DNA from: Bacilli bacterium
GTDB lineage: Bacteria; Bacillota_I; Bacilli_A; RFN20; CAG-826
NCBI GenBank assembly: GCA_017651565.1
Contig: JAGCCQ010000060.1
Coordinates: 1-55,221, forward strand
Length of the DNA: 55,221 nt
Direction of reading: 5' to 3'
A model generated the notes under the pieces. It did no database searches. It was not told the DNA's origin and saw only the letters and a list, made by a program, of their open reading frames with translations. Shown here piece by piece: positions 7,700 through 16,241 of this stretch. Position numbers and translations under genes: made by a program. Each line of letters starts with the position of its first letter. Positions within the stretch are counted from its first letter, which is position 1.

Positions 7700-8790
7700 G
7701 AATCGCATATTTTACAACCGCTCAAGATAAAAAAGAATATTTAAACTCCCCAATAGAATTAAATCCATCTAACCAAGTATTTCATTCTAACTTTATTGAA
7801 TGTCTTTCTTTAACCAATGATGTTAATGTTTTCGTCTTAAGATCTAACGCTTATGGAAACAAAGAATCTTTTGTTAATAAAGAAGGCAATGTCACTTGGA
7901 ATTATCTTCAAACTAAGTCAGGAAAGTTTGCAAATATCACTTCACAAATTTCAAATAGTAAGAAGATTAAAGATAAATCTGATGTCGCTTTTGTAGACAC
8001 AATGAACACTCGTTGTTTACTTGCTGCAAAAAACTATTCAAAGAAGAACAGCGTTCCTTTGATTGGTCTAGTAACTGACAATCCATATAACATAACAAAA
8101 ACATCTTCATTAAGTTGCGACCTCATTTTAAGAACAGCTAAAAAATGTGACGGATTTGTTTGCTTAACCAAAGCTCTAAACGCTCTTTTTAATAAGAAAA
8201 ATAAGCCTTATATATTAATAAAAGGATTAAGCAAAAATTCTAAAGTCAACAAATCATCTCCATTAGATTATCCATACTTTTTCTATGCAGGCACACTTCT
8301 TAAAAAATATGGAATTTGTGATTTAGTTGAAGCGTTCAAAAGCCTTAAGGACAAAAAGACAAAACTCGTTATCGCCGGTCATCATAACAACGACGATTTT
8401 AAGGAAGCAATCAAGGATGATGAAAGAATTGTCTTCTTAGGCAACATTGATAATCAAATCGTATGTGATTACGAAAATCATTCAATCGCGAATATAAATC
8501 CAAGACCATACATCGAACGAATTGATAAATATTCTGTTCCTTCAAAAGTAATCGAATACTCTTCTAAAAATTCATTAATCATTTCTGGCTATTCTTCTGA
8601 ATTAAAGAATGTTTTTGAAGATTCAATTCTTTGGATTGATGAGAAGAATTCTTTAAGTCAAAGAATGGAAGAATCTTTAACACTTAAAAGAGAAATGATT
8701 AATGACGTTAAAGCAATAAGTGAAAAAGAGTTTTCTTTAGACGCAAATAATAAAAAACTACAAGGGTTCATATCTAACATCTTGAAGTAA
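7696..8790 (+). CDS. Second GT-B glycosyltransferase
   Basis: The 364 residues follow the GT-B plan but are more diverged: MRIAYFTTAQDKKEY at the N-terminus, and a C-terminal Rossmann half with YPYFFYAGTLLKKYGICDLVEAFK, LVIAGHHNNDDF, IVFLGNIDNQIVCDYENHSI and INPRPYIERIDKYSVPSKVIEYSS (about 260-290), which is the donor-binding region. The start codon overlaps the TGA stop of the first glycosyltransferase, so the two are translationally coupled and probably add successive residues to one glycan. The sugar is unknown. Confidence 0.8.
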   Translation: MRIAYFTTAQDKKEYLNSPIELNPSNQVFHSNFIECLSLTNDVNVFVLRSNAYGNKESFVNKEGNVTWNYLQTKSGKFANITSQISNSKKIKDKSDVAFVDTMNTRCLLAAKNYSKKNSVPLIGLVTDNPYNITKTSSLSCDLILRTAKKCDGFVCLTKALNALFNKKNKPYILIKGLSKNSKVNKSSPLDYPYFFYAGTLLKKYGICDLVEAFKSLKDKKTKLVIAGHHNNDDFKEAIKDDERIVFLGNIDNQIVCDYENHSIANINPRPYIERIDKYSVPSKVIEYSSKNSLIISGYSSELKNVFEDSILWIDEKNSLSQRMEESLTLKREMINDVKAISEKEFSLDANNKKLQGFISNILK

Positions 8791-8812
8791 TAATTCTTTT
8801 TATAGTTATAAT
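8784..8812 (+). promoter_or_regulatory. Possible promoter before the TupA-like gene
   Basis: TATAAT at 8807-8812 with TTGAAG-like sequence 18-19 bases upstream, inside the end of the previous gene. The following leader contains AGGTGAT before the ATG at 8830. The long spacer makes it uncertain. Confidence 0.35.
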
Positions 8813-8829
8813 AAATTTAGGTGATACAT

Positions 8830-9717
8830 ATGAATAAATTTGTAAGAACAATTACCAATCCTTTAAGAGCAGTTTTAAGAGTGGTCTCTCCAAAGGCTTA
8901 CGTTAAGCTTCAATATAAGACAATTACAGGGAATAAATTAAACTTAGAAAACCCTGTTAAGTACACTGAAAAATTACAATATTTAAGACTATATACTTAT
9001 CCAAAAGATAAACTTGTTTGCAAGTGTGCAGGAAGAATTGGCGCTAGAGAATATTTAAAAAATATAGGATACGAAAGACTCCTTATCAAAGAATATGGAA
9101 TCTTTGATTCTTTTGACGAAATTGATTTTGATGCACTTCCAACTCAATGCGTTATTAAAACAACTCATTCCTCACAAATGAACTACATTGTTTGGGATAA
9201 ATTTAAAGAGAATTGGAAGAAATTAAAAAGACTATTCAATAGATACTTAAGGACTAACTATGGTAGAAAAACTTGCGAGCCTCACTATTCCAAAATTAGG
9301 CCTCAAATCATAGTTGAAAAGCTTCTTTTAGAAAACGATACAACACCTATTGAATATAAGATTCATTGCTTTAATGGAAAAGCTAGATCTATGTATATCG
9401 TTACAGGTAGAGGTAAAGACATTAGATACACTAACTACTATATTGATTGGAAAAGATTTGATGCTTCTCAGTTTAATGGTTGGAAGTCCGCTGATAAAGA
9501 CATAGAAAAACCTGCTAACTGGGATGAGATGGTTAAGATAGCAGAAGATCTTGCTAAGCCATTCCCATTTGTTAGAGTAGATTTATACAACATCAATGAA
9601 AGAATATATTTCTCAGAATTAACATTCACACCTGCTAAAGGCACATTAAAATTTGATGATGAAAAAGCAGATTATGAAATGGGTGAATGGTTACAAATTA
9701 ATACCAAGAAGAATTAA
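8830..9717 (+). CDS. TupA-like ATP-grasp protein
   Basis: ATP-grasp ligase family named after TupA of alkaliphilic Bacillus, linked to teichuronopeptide and other capsule-like polymers, where it probably joins an amino acid or peptide to a glycan. The ATG at 8830 is preferred over GTG at 8821 because AGGTGAT then serves as ribosome site; 295 residues result. The family pattern is clear: a basic N-terminal helix, NPVKYTEKLQYLRLY, CVIKTTHSSQMNYIVWDK, IVEKLLLENDTTPIEYKIHC (ATP-grasp core) and PFPFVRVDLYNINERIYFSE with the acidic metal ligands, ending GTLKFDDEKADYEMGEWL. Its 3' end overlaps the convergent lipoprotein gene by 20 bases. Confidence 0.85.
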   Translation: MNKFVRTITNPLRAVLRVVSPKAYVKLQYKTITGNKLNLENPVKYTEKLQYLRLYTYPKDKLVCKCAGRIGAREYLKNIGYERLLIKEYGIFDSFDEIDFDALPTQCVIKTTHSSQMNYIVWDKFKENWKKLKRLFNRYLRTNYGRKTCEPHYSKIRPQIIVEKLLLENDTTPIEYKIHCFNGKARSMYIVTGRGKDIRYTNYYIDWKRFDASQFNGWKSADKDIEKPANWDEMVKIAEDLAKPFPFVRVDLYNINERIYFSELTFTPAKGTLKFDDEKADYEMGEWLQINTKKN

Positions 9718-10504
9718 CAAATAAGGTTTCATAAAGATACAAACATTGATCTAAGTTTGCGTCTTCAGTTGTTTCAAGAAGGTCATAGGAAACCCCTATG
9801 CCTTTTAAATTTTTAGCCATATCCATTTTTAGATTAAATCCAAATAGATAATATTTATCTCTAATAACAGTATCCATTGTATAAGAGCAAACGTTTTCAA
9901 TGTATTTGCCATCTTCTTCGACATATAACTTAATGCTCAATTTAATCTTATATGTTGCTGATTTGGTGTAAATGCTATTTGTGTAATCACTACCCGCTTT
10001 AAAAGACATTGCAAAGTAATCTGCATAAATGCATTTCTTTTCGTATTCATGAACAAATCCAGATTCATTAATTTGAACTCTTACACCTTGATAAGTAAGT
10101 CCATCACAGAATAATAATCCATCACTTAATTTAGAAAGAATGCCGTGGTTAAATGAATCATCAATTTTGCCTAAACAATTTTCAGTTCCATAAGTTGTAT
10201 TGTTGTTAGAGTGGATAATCGAATCATATCCAACTTCGTTATTCGCGACTTTGCTATCAAAATCTGCTCCTAATTGTTTAAGTTCAACATATGTTTCAAA
10301 AACCGAATCTTTGTTTTTATCTAATTCAATATTGTTAGTCTTTTTAATGTTACTAACGATTGATTCTTCTTTAAGTGTGTAATAGTTATTCTTAAAAATA
10401 GGATCATTATAATCACTACGTAAATAAGTGTTGTCCTTAGAAACAGCACAAGATGAAACAAAAAGCATTGTTAAGATAGAGAAAATAATTAATCTTTTTT
10501 TCAT
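9698..10504 (-). CDS. Lipoprotein of unknown function
   Basis: A type II signal peptide is visible (MKKRLIIFSILTMLFVSSCA; Cys at residue 19), so the 268-residue protein should be lipid-anchored outside the membrane. The mature part is polar, rich in Asn, Asp, Tyr and Lys, with predicted strands and no repeated motif I recognise. Its ATG overlaps the stop of the Wzy-like gene (ATGA), so it is cotranslated with that gene, which suggests a role in assembly or surface attachment of the polysaccharide. No family assignment is possible by eye. Confidence 0.7.
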   Translation of the reverse strand: MKKRLIIFSILTMLFVSSCAVSKDNTYLRSDYNDPIFKNNYYTLKEESIVSNIKKTNNIELDKNKDSVFETYVELKQLGADFDSKVANNEVGYDSIIHSNNNTTYGTENCLGKIDDSFNHGILSKLSDGLLFCDGLTYQGVRVQINESGFVHEYEKKCIYADYFAMSFKAGSDYTNSIYTKSATYKIKLSIKLYVEEDGKYIENVCSYTMDTVIRDKYYLFGFNLKMDMAKNLKGIGVSYDLLETTEDANLDQCLYLYETLFVNSSWY

Positions 10505-11814
10505 ACTTCAATTTCCTCCTCATTCTTTCCCATATATCCAAAGAAGAACACAATTAATATAAATGGAGCCAAGAAGAATAATGGTAAGTATTCACCTGTC
10601 TCATAAAATGGCATGGAATCATAACAAGCCCCTGAAAATAAGAGCAATGACAAAATCATTCCAATTAATAATATCTTAGAAGTTTTATCGTCATCACTAG
10701 ACTTATAGTAGCTAACGTATCTAACAATAATAACTACTACAAAAACTACAAATGCAATCCAACCAAATATGCTTGCAATCGCAATCATATCAAACATCCA
10801 GCTACGAGTATATTTGAGTTTATCTAAGCCTAATGTGTAACCTGTAAAACCTTTATATGCTTTTGTGCTAACAATTGTATCAATAAAGTTATAGTACTTT
10901 CTTGTTAGTTTATTAACTAAGAAAGCACCTTCAGTGAACTTAAATACACCATTAAAAACAGCTAATAAGAAATATAGACTTGTTAATCCAACAATAGAGA
11001 AAATAACAATCTTACTTACTTTATTAAACGGAATTATTTTCTTTCCAAATAACACTACCAAAGTAAACATAACAGCAAGAGCAAAATATCCAATAACAAA
11101 CTTTATATTCAAAGTTAAAAGTACACAAAGAGCACCAATAACGCCAGTTACTAAATAGATAATAAAACTTGTTTTATCTTCTTTGTACGAAATAAAAAAC
11201 AATCCTAATAACGCACTAGATAAAACGCACGCGATAAATGTAAATAATTCTACAGAAACTTTAGTAGCATCAAATCCCAATAACATGTATGCAGTCATAT
11301 TTATTGGTAATCGAGCAACATGACCATAATCAAAGAAGTATCTGTCTTTATAGATAAATGTATAAAATGGTCCAAACTGAATTAATGTAATAAGGAAATT
11401 AATTAGCATCCATAATGCCAGCATTATATAGATTGTTTTAATTGCTTTCTTAATATCGAATTTCTTATCCACTCTTGATTGAAATCCTAAGAAAGGAATT
11501 GAAACAAACGAAATAATTAAAAAGACATATCTAACAACGCTAATATTAACATCCACATCATAGTTAAAGTGGCTAGTTAAAGTAAATAAACCAAGACTAA
11601 CTAGAGGAATAACGCAAAGTAATAATGTTAATAGGAATTCACCATTAAATTTTCTCTTTGAAAATATAAGCAACAATGCATTTGCTACAAGTGATAAACA
11701 ACCAAACACGATAATATTATTTGCAAAATTAAAAGCCACTATTCCTAAGAAAAAATAAACAACCCAAGATATAGAAAAATTGCTTTTAATTTTGTCGATT
11801 ATATTAGCGGACAT
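10501..11814 (-). CDS. Polytopic membrane protein, Wzy/O-antigen-ligase-like
   Basis: The 437 residues hold about 11-12 hydrophobic segments, a large extracytoplasmic-type loop near 290-345 (TRKYYNFIDTIVSTKAYKGF, YTLGLDKLKYTRSWMFDMIA) and a charged cytoplasmic end. This is the layout of glycan polymerases and ligases (Wzy/WaaL), and the segment with Arg-Ser-Trp before a hydrophobic helix recalls their active loop. No sequence motif is strong enough to confirm it. Glycosyltransferases and a TupA-like protein are the neighbours. TATAAT ends 6 bases before the ATG and there is no ribosome site. Confidence 0.6.
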   Translation of the reverse strand: MSANIIDKIKSNFSISWVVYFFLGIVAFNFANNIIVFGCLSLVANALLLIFSKRKFNGEFLLTLLLCVIPLVSLGLFTLTSHFNYDVDVNISVVRYVFLIISFVSIPFLGFQSRVDKKFDIKKAIKTIYIMLALWMLINFLITLIQFGPFYTFIYKDRYFFDYGHVARLPINMTAYMLLGFDATKVSVELFTFIACVLSSALLGLFFISYKEDKTSFIIYLVTGVIGALCVLLTLNIKFVIGYFALAVMFTLVVLFGKKIIPFNKVSKIVIFSIVGLTSLYFLLAVFNGVFKFTEGAFLVNKLTRKYYNFIDTIVSTKAYKGFTGYTLGLDKLKYTRSWMFDMIAIASIFGWIAFVVFVVVIIVRYVSYYKSSDDDKTSKILLIGMILSLLLFSGACYDSMPFYETGEYLPLFFLAPFILIVFFFGYMGKNEEEIEV

Positions 11815-11820
11815 ACGCTA

Positions 11821-11849
11821 ATTATAAATGTTAGTCATTTAAATATAAA
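11821..11849 (-). promoter_or_regulatory. Promoter of the Wzy-like gene, probably giving a leaderless mRNA
   Basis: Minus strand TTTATA (11844-11849), 17-base spacer, TATAAT (11821-11826), then only TAGCGT before the ATG. Transcription would start at or one base from the start codon. Confidence 0.6.
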
Positions 11850-11863
11850 GTTTTCCTAATTTG

Positions 11864-11938
11864 ACCAGCGCAAAGCGTTGGTATATGATAATTTCTTGCA
11901 ACTCGAAGATAAAGTAAATATACTTTATGCGATGTTGC
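11864..11938 (+). promoter_or_regulatory. Two tandem hairpins in the leader of the PTS IIC gene
   Basis: ACCAGCG/CGTTGGT (11864-11882, one G-U pair) is followed by a long imperfect hairpin, GCAAC-TCG-ATAAAGTA paired with TACTTTAT-GCGA-GTTGC (about 11898-11938), then AGGAGG and the ATG at 11959. No run of T follows either hairpin. They may be sites for an RNA-binding regulator, or operators; no known class is recognised. Confidence 0.4.
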
Positions 11939-11958
11939 TTAACTAGGAGGAACAGGAA

Positions 11959-13101
11959 ATGGAAGAAACTAAAAAAGAAAACAAAGTTTTGGACTTCTTT
12001 ATAAAGACTCTTAATGGTATGGCTTATGGCTTATTCGCCACACTCATTATCGGTACAATCTTTGGCACTATCGGCTCATTATTTGCAAAAGGCGATAATG
12101 GTTTCTGTAAGTTTATGGCTCAAATCTTTAGCAGCACTGAAGGTTTAGCATATGTCTTGCAAATGTTAACAGGTGCAGGCATCGGTGTTGGTATCGCATT
12201 AGCTCTTAAGTTTGATCCACTCAAAACTGTTGTATTAGCTGCAGTTGGTGAAACAGCATCATATTGTTCATTAAGTACAAAGGCTATTACTGGTGGCACT
12301 ATTTTCTCTTCATTCTCAGTTGGTAAATTCCAAATCGGTGATCCTCTTACAGTTTATTTAGTATGCATCGGTGTTGCTTTATTAATGAAATTAGTATTAG
12401 TAAAGAAAACTCCAGTAGATATATTAATCGTTCCTCTTTTTGGAGGAATTGTTGGTTTAACACTTTCTTTATTAATTAGATATCCTGCAATCTATGTTAC
12501 ATACGGTATGCAATGGATTGTTAACGAAGGCACTAACTTTGTTCCATTTTTAATGGGTATTGTTGTTGCAGTATTCATGGGTATGGCTCTTACTGCACCT
12601 ATTTCAAGCGCTGCTATTGCAGCAATGATCTTCACAGTTGGTGAAGGAGTTAGCTTAACTGATCCAAGTGTTTCTGGTTTAGTTATTGCAAGTGGCGCTG
12701 CTATTGTTGGCTGTTCTGCACAAATGGTTGGTTTTGCGATTCAATCAAGAAAAGACAACAACATCGGTATGGTTATTTCAGTAGGCATTGGAACTAGTAT
12801 GCTTCAATTTAAGAACATTCTTAAAAAGCCAATTATATGGTTACCTACTATCATCGCATCAGCAATCTTAGGCCCTATTTCAACTTGTTTATTAAAACTT
12901 TCCTGTATGGGAAGTTCTGCAGGTATGGGTACCGCAGGATTAGTTGGTCAAATTGGTACATTTGCTACAATGGGTAATACTTGGCAAACATGGGTTGGTA
13001 TATTTGTTTTAGAAATTATTGCTCCTGCTGCTTTAGTATTCGGATTAGATTTATTATTTAGAAAATTAGGTTGGATTAAAGAAGGCGACCTTAAAATATA
13101 A
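11959..13101 (+). CDS. PTS_EIIC_2-type membrane permease (orphan IIC)
   Basis: The 380 residues, with about ten hydrophobic segments, match the PTS_EIIC_2 family: LNGMAYGLFATLIIGTIFGT near the N-terminus, LTGAGIGVGIALALKFDPLK, SVGKFQIGDPLTVYLVCIG, TAPISSAAIAAMIF and a Gly-rich SSAGMGTAGLVGQIGTF near 316-332. Members are annotated as sugar-specific IIC components, but this family is usually found without IIA/IIB genes, as here, so transport by phosphorylation is uncertain. AGGAGG lies 9 bases before the ATG. It has its own transcript with a hairpin-rich leader. Confidence 0.8.
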   Translation: MEETKKENKVLDFFIKTLNGMAYGLFATLIIGTIFGTIGSLFAKGDNGFCKFMAQIFSSTEGLAYVLQMLTGAGIGVGIALALKFDPLKTVVLAAVGETASYCSLSTKAITGGTIFSSFSVGKFQIGDPLTVYLVCIGVALLMKLVLVKKTPVDILIVPLFGGIVGLTLSLLIRYPAIYVTYGMQWIVNEGTNFVPFLMGIVVAVFMGMALTAPISSAAIAAMIFTVGEGVSLTDPSVSGLVIASGAAIVGCSAQMVGFAIQSRKDNNIGMVISVGIGTSMLQFKNILKKPIIWLPTIIASAILGPISTCLLKLSCMGSSAGMGTAGLVGQIGTFATMGNTWQTWVGIFVLEIIAPAALVFGLDLLFRKLGWIKEGDLKI

Positions 13102-13180
13102 AAATTTCTTCAATTATCACAAAGTTTTACTTTGATTAAGAATATAAACTAACTTCTTTTTGAGTGTATACACAATTTTG

Positions 13181-13210
13181 TTGACACTTCTTTATCATGG
13201 TGTATATTAT
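13181..13210 (+). promoter_or_regulatory. Promoter of the 13245-13847 gene
   Basis: TTGACA at 13181-13186 and TATATT at 13203-13208 (16-base spacer) or TATTAT at 13205-13210 (18). A perfect 10-bp palindrome GTGTATACAC lies just upstream, a possible regulator site. Confidence 0.7.
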
Positions 13211-13244
13211 TAGTGTGCTTCCAAAAATGAAGGGGGGAGCTATT

Positions 13245-13847
13245 ATGAGATTTATTAAGAATACATTACTTGTTCTCATGTCATTCGCTGCAGCAATAAT
13301 TGGTGCGACATTGCTTATTGGTATGAAGACCGATACACTTTCGCAACATAAAATGCAAACTCTTTTGTATGCATATTTAATTGCTTTCGTAGTTATGTGG
13401 GTTTACGCCTTTTTTACAGGCTTAATATCATTAGGATTATCAATAGGAAGCAAACGAAAAGTTCATTATATCAGTTCTTTAATAACCAAGATTCTCATGA
13501 TTCCATTCTTTGTTGTTAACTTACTCATGTGGATCCAAATCCTTGGCTTCTTTGGCTTAGTTTCATTAGTTACTATTGTATTCGGTGGAATACTCCTATT
13601 TGGAATTCCTACTGTAATTCTCGGATGTCTTGCTGTTACAGGAACATATGTGATTATGATTTCCACATCAGTAAACCTAATTGTTCCGTTTATCAAAAAG
13701 ATATTCAAAAAAGAAGCAAGCCCAGTAGGCGTTATTGGGACAATATTCTTATTCATTTTCTGCTTAGATGCTGTTGGTGCTGGAATCTTAGGATTATGCA
13801 CTAGAAATAACAACAACAATTCTCAACAATTAGGGTATCAAGCATAA
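13245..13847 (+). CDS. Five-to-six-TM membrane protein, unknown
   Basis: The start is set at 13245 (MRFIKNTLLVLMSF), 6 bases after the strong ribosome site AGGGGGGAG, rather than 16 codons upstream; 200 residues result. Hydrophobic segments lie near 5-25, 37-62, 75-97, 98-120, 123-148 and 162-185, with short basic loops (GSKRKVHY, KKIFKKEAS) that would be cytoplasmic. The C-terminus is an Asn-rich tail (TRNNNNNSQQLG). I recognise no family. It forms a single-gene transcript with its own promoter and a strong terminator. Confidence 0.7.
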   Translation: MRFIKNTLLVLMSFAAAIIGATLLIGMKTDTLSQHKMQTLLYAYLIAFVVMWVYAFFTGLISLGLSIGSKRKVHYISSLITKILMIPFFVVNLLMWIQILGFFGLVSLVTIVFGGILLFGIPTVILGCLAVTGTYVIMISTSVNLIVPFIKKIFKKEASPVGVIGTIFLFIFCLDAVGAGILGLCTRNNNNNSQQLGYQA

Positions 13848-13858
13848 ACTAAAAACAA

Positions 13859-13900
13859 TTAAAAAAGAGAGTTCGTCACGACCTCTCTTTTACTTTTTTT
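13859..13900. terminator. Strong terminator shared by convergent genes
   Basis: Stem GAGAG-TCGT/ACGA-CTCTC around a single C, flanked by A-runs before and T-runs after, so it can work in both directions: for the membrane-protein gene (plus) and for the small acidic protein gene (minus). Confidence 0.85.
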
Positions 13901-14039
13901 AATCTTCAGTGTCAAATACAATTTCAGGATTATCAAGACCTTCTAAATAGTTAAGTTCGTCTTGATAAGCCTCCATTAATTGAAGCTCTTCCTCAGGAGT
14001 TAATTCTGTATTATTTGTTCTTGGTCCAAATTCATCCAT
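13899..14039 (-). CDS. 46-residue acidic protein
   Basis: A small gene read from ATG at 14037-14039: MDEFGPRTNNTELTPEEELQ, then a predicted helix LMEAYQDELNYLEGLDN and an acidic end EIVFDTED. AAGGGGGAC lies 8 bases before the ATG, a G-rich ribosome site like those of neighbouring genes, and the stop runs into a good terminator. About a third of residues are Asp or Glu; no Cys, signal or membrane segment. I do not recognise it. The coding signs are the ribosome site and terminator, and a homology search would be needed to confirm it. Confidence 0.6.
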   Translation of the reverse strand: MDEFGPRTNNTELTPEEELQLMEAYQDELNYLEGLDNPEIVFDTED

Positions 14040-14163
14040 TATCGTGTCCCCCTTGGTTCACCATTGCCACTACTTTACCATATAAAATCAGTAAATCAAG
14101 TTATAGTGACAAAATTTGCGACACTGTATAATAAAATGGAAAATCGACCGATTATTTTGATTT

Positions 14164-14184
14164 TAATATAACTGAGTTATATTA
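14164..14184. repeat. 21-bp perfect palindrome
   Basis: TAATATAACT-G-AGTTATATTA, in the 236-base gap between the ABC exporter and the small acidic protein gene. It may be an operator or, on the minus strand, a weak terminator for the ABC exporter genes; no T-run follows. A short direct repeat (TTTTTTACTAAATTT twice, 14225-14260) lies next to it. Nothing else is seen in this gap. Confidence 0.5.
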
Positions 14185-14275
14185 TTTAGAAACTGAATTG
14201 TATTTCTAGATATCTCAAATTAAGGTTTTTTACTAAATTTTTAGAATTTTTTACTAAATTTGTCTCATATCATCT

Positions 14276-15214
14276 TTATTTTCTTTTTGATGATTTTTTA
14301 TAAAGAACAATATTGAGAATTAGTCCTACAATTATTGATCCTAAAGTATACATAAACGAGAAGAATTCTGTTGTCTCATAGTTAAACATTGTGAGTGATA
14401 AAGAGAATTCACTTTTAATAGACTCTAAGAACTCTGGTCCACCATTTGAGCCCATTGCATTTGCGACGTGTTCAGTAACTCCACCCATCAATAACTCTCT
14501 ATAGATACTTGCGACTTGTGATCCAGGGAAGAATGCTAATGTAGTTTGTACTCCAGTAGAGAAACTTCCTAATGGAACGTAAGCTCCAATAATAAATCCA
14601 ATTGCAGCACTTACGATTCCACCAAATGCACCTAATGCTCCTGTTTTCTTAAAGAATGAAGCAATAATCATCATCAATAATGTTGCGGAAGCACATCCTA
14701 AGATAGTATTCAAATAAAGAAGAATGACTTTAGTTACTGTTAAATATAAAGAACCAATAATAGATAAACTAATTAATCCAACAGTTAATACTCCGCAAGT
14801 AATAAGCAATGTATTAACTAATGCACCAGTGAAGTAAGATAGAACAACGATATGTCCGTTACTAGGAGAAGAATTGTAGTCATAATCTACTTTTCTATCT
14901 TTATCATCTACCATAACAGATAATGAGTTTAATGAAACAGTAATACAAGATGATGCTAAGATACCTGATAAAAGCCATCCATTTGCGATGTTTTCTACGT
15001 CATTCATATCTATAAGATGACTTACAGAAGCTAGGTCTCCTTTAATTGATGACATATAAGCTTCCTTTAGGAAAAGAATATAAAGTAAGAACACAATTAA
15101 AGGAGCTAAGATTGAGAAAAATACAGTCATCTTATCTTTAAAGAATACTTTAATATTTCTACATGTCATTCCTTTATAAGCATTGAATTTTTGCGATAAA
15201 GTTAAACCGTCCAT
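14276..15214 (-). CDS. ABC-2 type transporter permease
   Basis: Membrane half of an exporter that pairs with the ATPase just upstream. With the start at 15214 (MDGLTLSQKF) it has 312 residues; GTG at 15223, closer to the AAGGAG site inside the end of the ATPase gene, is an alternative. Six hydrophobic segments follow the ABC-2 plan: one after a basic cytoplasmic N-terminus (MTVFFSILAPLIVFLLYIL), a large outer loop, then five close together, with GALGAFGGIVSAAIGFIIGA near 215-234. Family members export lipids, drugs or antimicrobial peptides; the substrate here is unknown. Confidence 0.87.
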   Translation of the reverse strand: MDGLTLSQKFNAYKGMTCRNIKVFFKDKMTVFFSILAPLIVFLLYILFLKEAYMSSIKGDLASVSHLIDMNDVENIANGWLLSGILASSCITVSLNSLSVMVDDKDRKVDYDYNSSPSNGHIVVLSYFTGALVNTLLITCGVLTVGLISLSIIGSLYLTVTKVILLYLNTILGCASATLLMMIIASFFKKTGALGAFGGIVSAAIGFIIGAYVPLGSFSTGVQTTLAFFPGSQVASIYRELLMGGVTEHVANAMGSNGGPEFLESIKSEFSLSLTMFNYETTEFFSFMYTLGSIIVGLILNIVLYKKSSKRK

Positions 15215-15215
15215 A

Positions 15216-16130
15216 CTATTCACATAACTCCTTTCCAGTGACGTTAATAAATACGTCATCCATATTTCCCTTTATAAGTTCATAATCCACTAATAAATTT
15301 CTTTCATTACTTAAAAAATCAATGATCTCATTATTCGTCTTATAAGCGATTTTATATGTGTCCACGACATATTCATGTTTAAGATGATATTTGTTAAGCA
15401 GCGCGTCGTTTTCCTTACTTTTTGGGGTATGCCATAGCATCTTGTTGGTTGAGTGTTTGCTTTTTAAGTTGTTAGGGGTGTCGTGTGCCACTATTTTGCC
15501 ATGATCTATAATAACTACTTCATCTGCGTCTTCTGTTTCTTCCATGTAATGGGTTGTTAAGAAAACAGTAAGACCAATTCTCTTTCTTAGGTCATTAATG
15601 ATGTTCCACACTAACTTTCTAGTTTTTGGGTCTAGTCCAGTAGTTGGTTCATCTAAGAAAAGAACTTTAGGAGAGTTGATAAGCGCTCTAGCGATATCCA
15701 CTCTTCTTCTTTGCCCTCCAGAAAGTTGGTTATACTTTCTATCCATAATTTCGTTTAGATTTAATAACTCGCTTAATTCTTTAATTCTTTCAAGAGACTT
15801 TTTCTTATTTAAGCCGTAGTAAGCACATCTAGAAATAAGGTTTTCTTTAACAGATAAAACACCATCTAATACTGAATTTTGAAACACAATACCAATAGAG
15901 TTTCTAATGTTGCCTGGGTTCTTATCTAAGTCATATCCATCAATAACAATAGACCCACCATTCTTTTGTAATATTGTGCATAAAACATTAATCGTGGTTG
16001 ACTTACCTGCACCATTTTCTCCTAAGAATGCAAATAAACTACCTTCCTTAACAGAGAAGGAAATGTCATCAACCGCTAATACGTCTTTATAGCTCTTAAT
16101 TAAGTGACTAACTTGAATAATATCTTTCAT
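15216..16130 (-). CDS. ABC transporter ATP-binding protein, DrrA/CcmA-like
   Basis: ATPase of the exporter. In 304 residues: Walker A GENGAGKST (about 37-45), Q-loop GIVFQNSVLDG, signature LSGGQRRRVDIARAL (about 137-151), Walker B VLFLDEPTTGLDP (about 156-168), H-loop TTHYMEETED, and the C-terminal regulatory extension common in DrrA-type subunits. It ends at the start of its permease, with overlap of the ribosome site and stop, so the two subunits are made together. Upstream is a terminator, so this begins the transcript. Confidence 0.95.
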   Translation of the reverse strand: MKDIIQVSHLIKSYKDVLAVDDISFSVKEGSLFAFLGENGAGKSTTINVLCTILQKNGGSIVIDGYDLDKNPGNIRNSIGIVFQNSVLDGVLSVKENLISRCAYYGLNKKKSLERIKELSELLNLNEIMDRKYNQLSGGQRRRVDIARALINSPKVLFLDEPTTGLDPKTRKLVWNIINDLRKRIGLTVFLTTHYMEETEDADEVVIIDHGKIVAHDTPNNLKSKHSTNKMLWHTPKSKENDALLNKYHLKHEYVVDTYKIAYKTNNEIIDFLSNERNLLVDYELIKGNMDDVFINVTGKELCE

Positions 16131-16175
16131 ACCTTCACCTCGACGCTAAAAGTATAAAAAATTTATAAAAATAAA

Positions 16176-16227
16176 AAACGCAACTACGTGTAGCATGCAT
16201 TTTTTGCTAAGTAAGTTGCGTTTTTAG
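16176..16227. terminator. Terminator of the zinc-ribbon cluster
   Basis: Long inverted repeat AAAAACGCAACT / AGTTGCGTTTTT around a 26-base loop. On the minus strand it follows the stop of the last zinc-ribbon gene and ends in a T-run; it separates that cluster from the ABC exporter genes. Confidence 0.85.
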
Positions 16228-16241
16228 ATATGTATTATTCC

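Noticed and set aside
13529-13819. Open frames on both strands inside the membrane-protein gene
   Set aside because: Shadow frames without ribosome sites; the 13245 frame has a promoter, ribosome site, terminator and clean membrane segments.
14276-16130. Antimicrobial-peptide immunity exporter tied to the zinc-ribbon cluster
   Set aside because: A strong terminator separates the two and no shared promoter element or peptide gene was found, so the link is only proximity.
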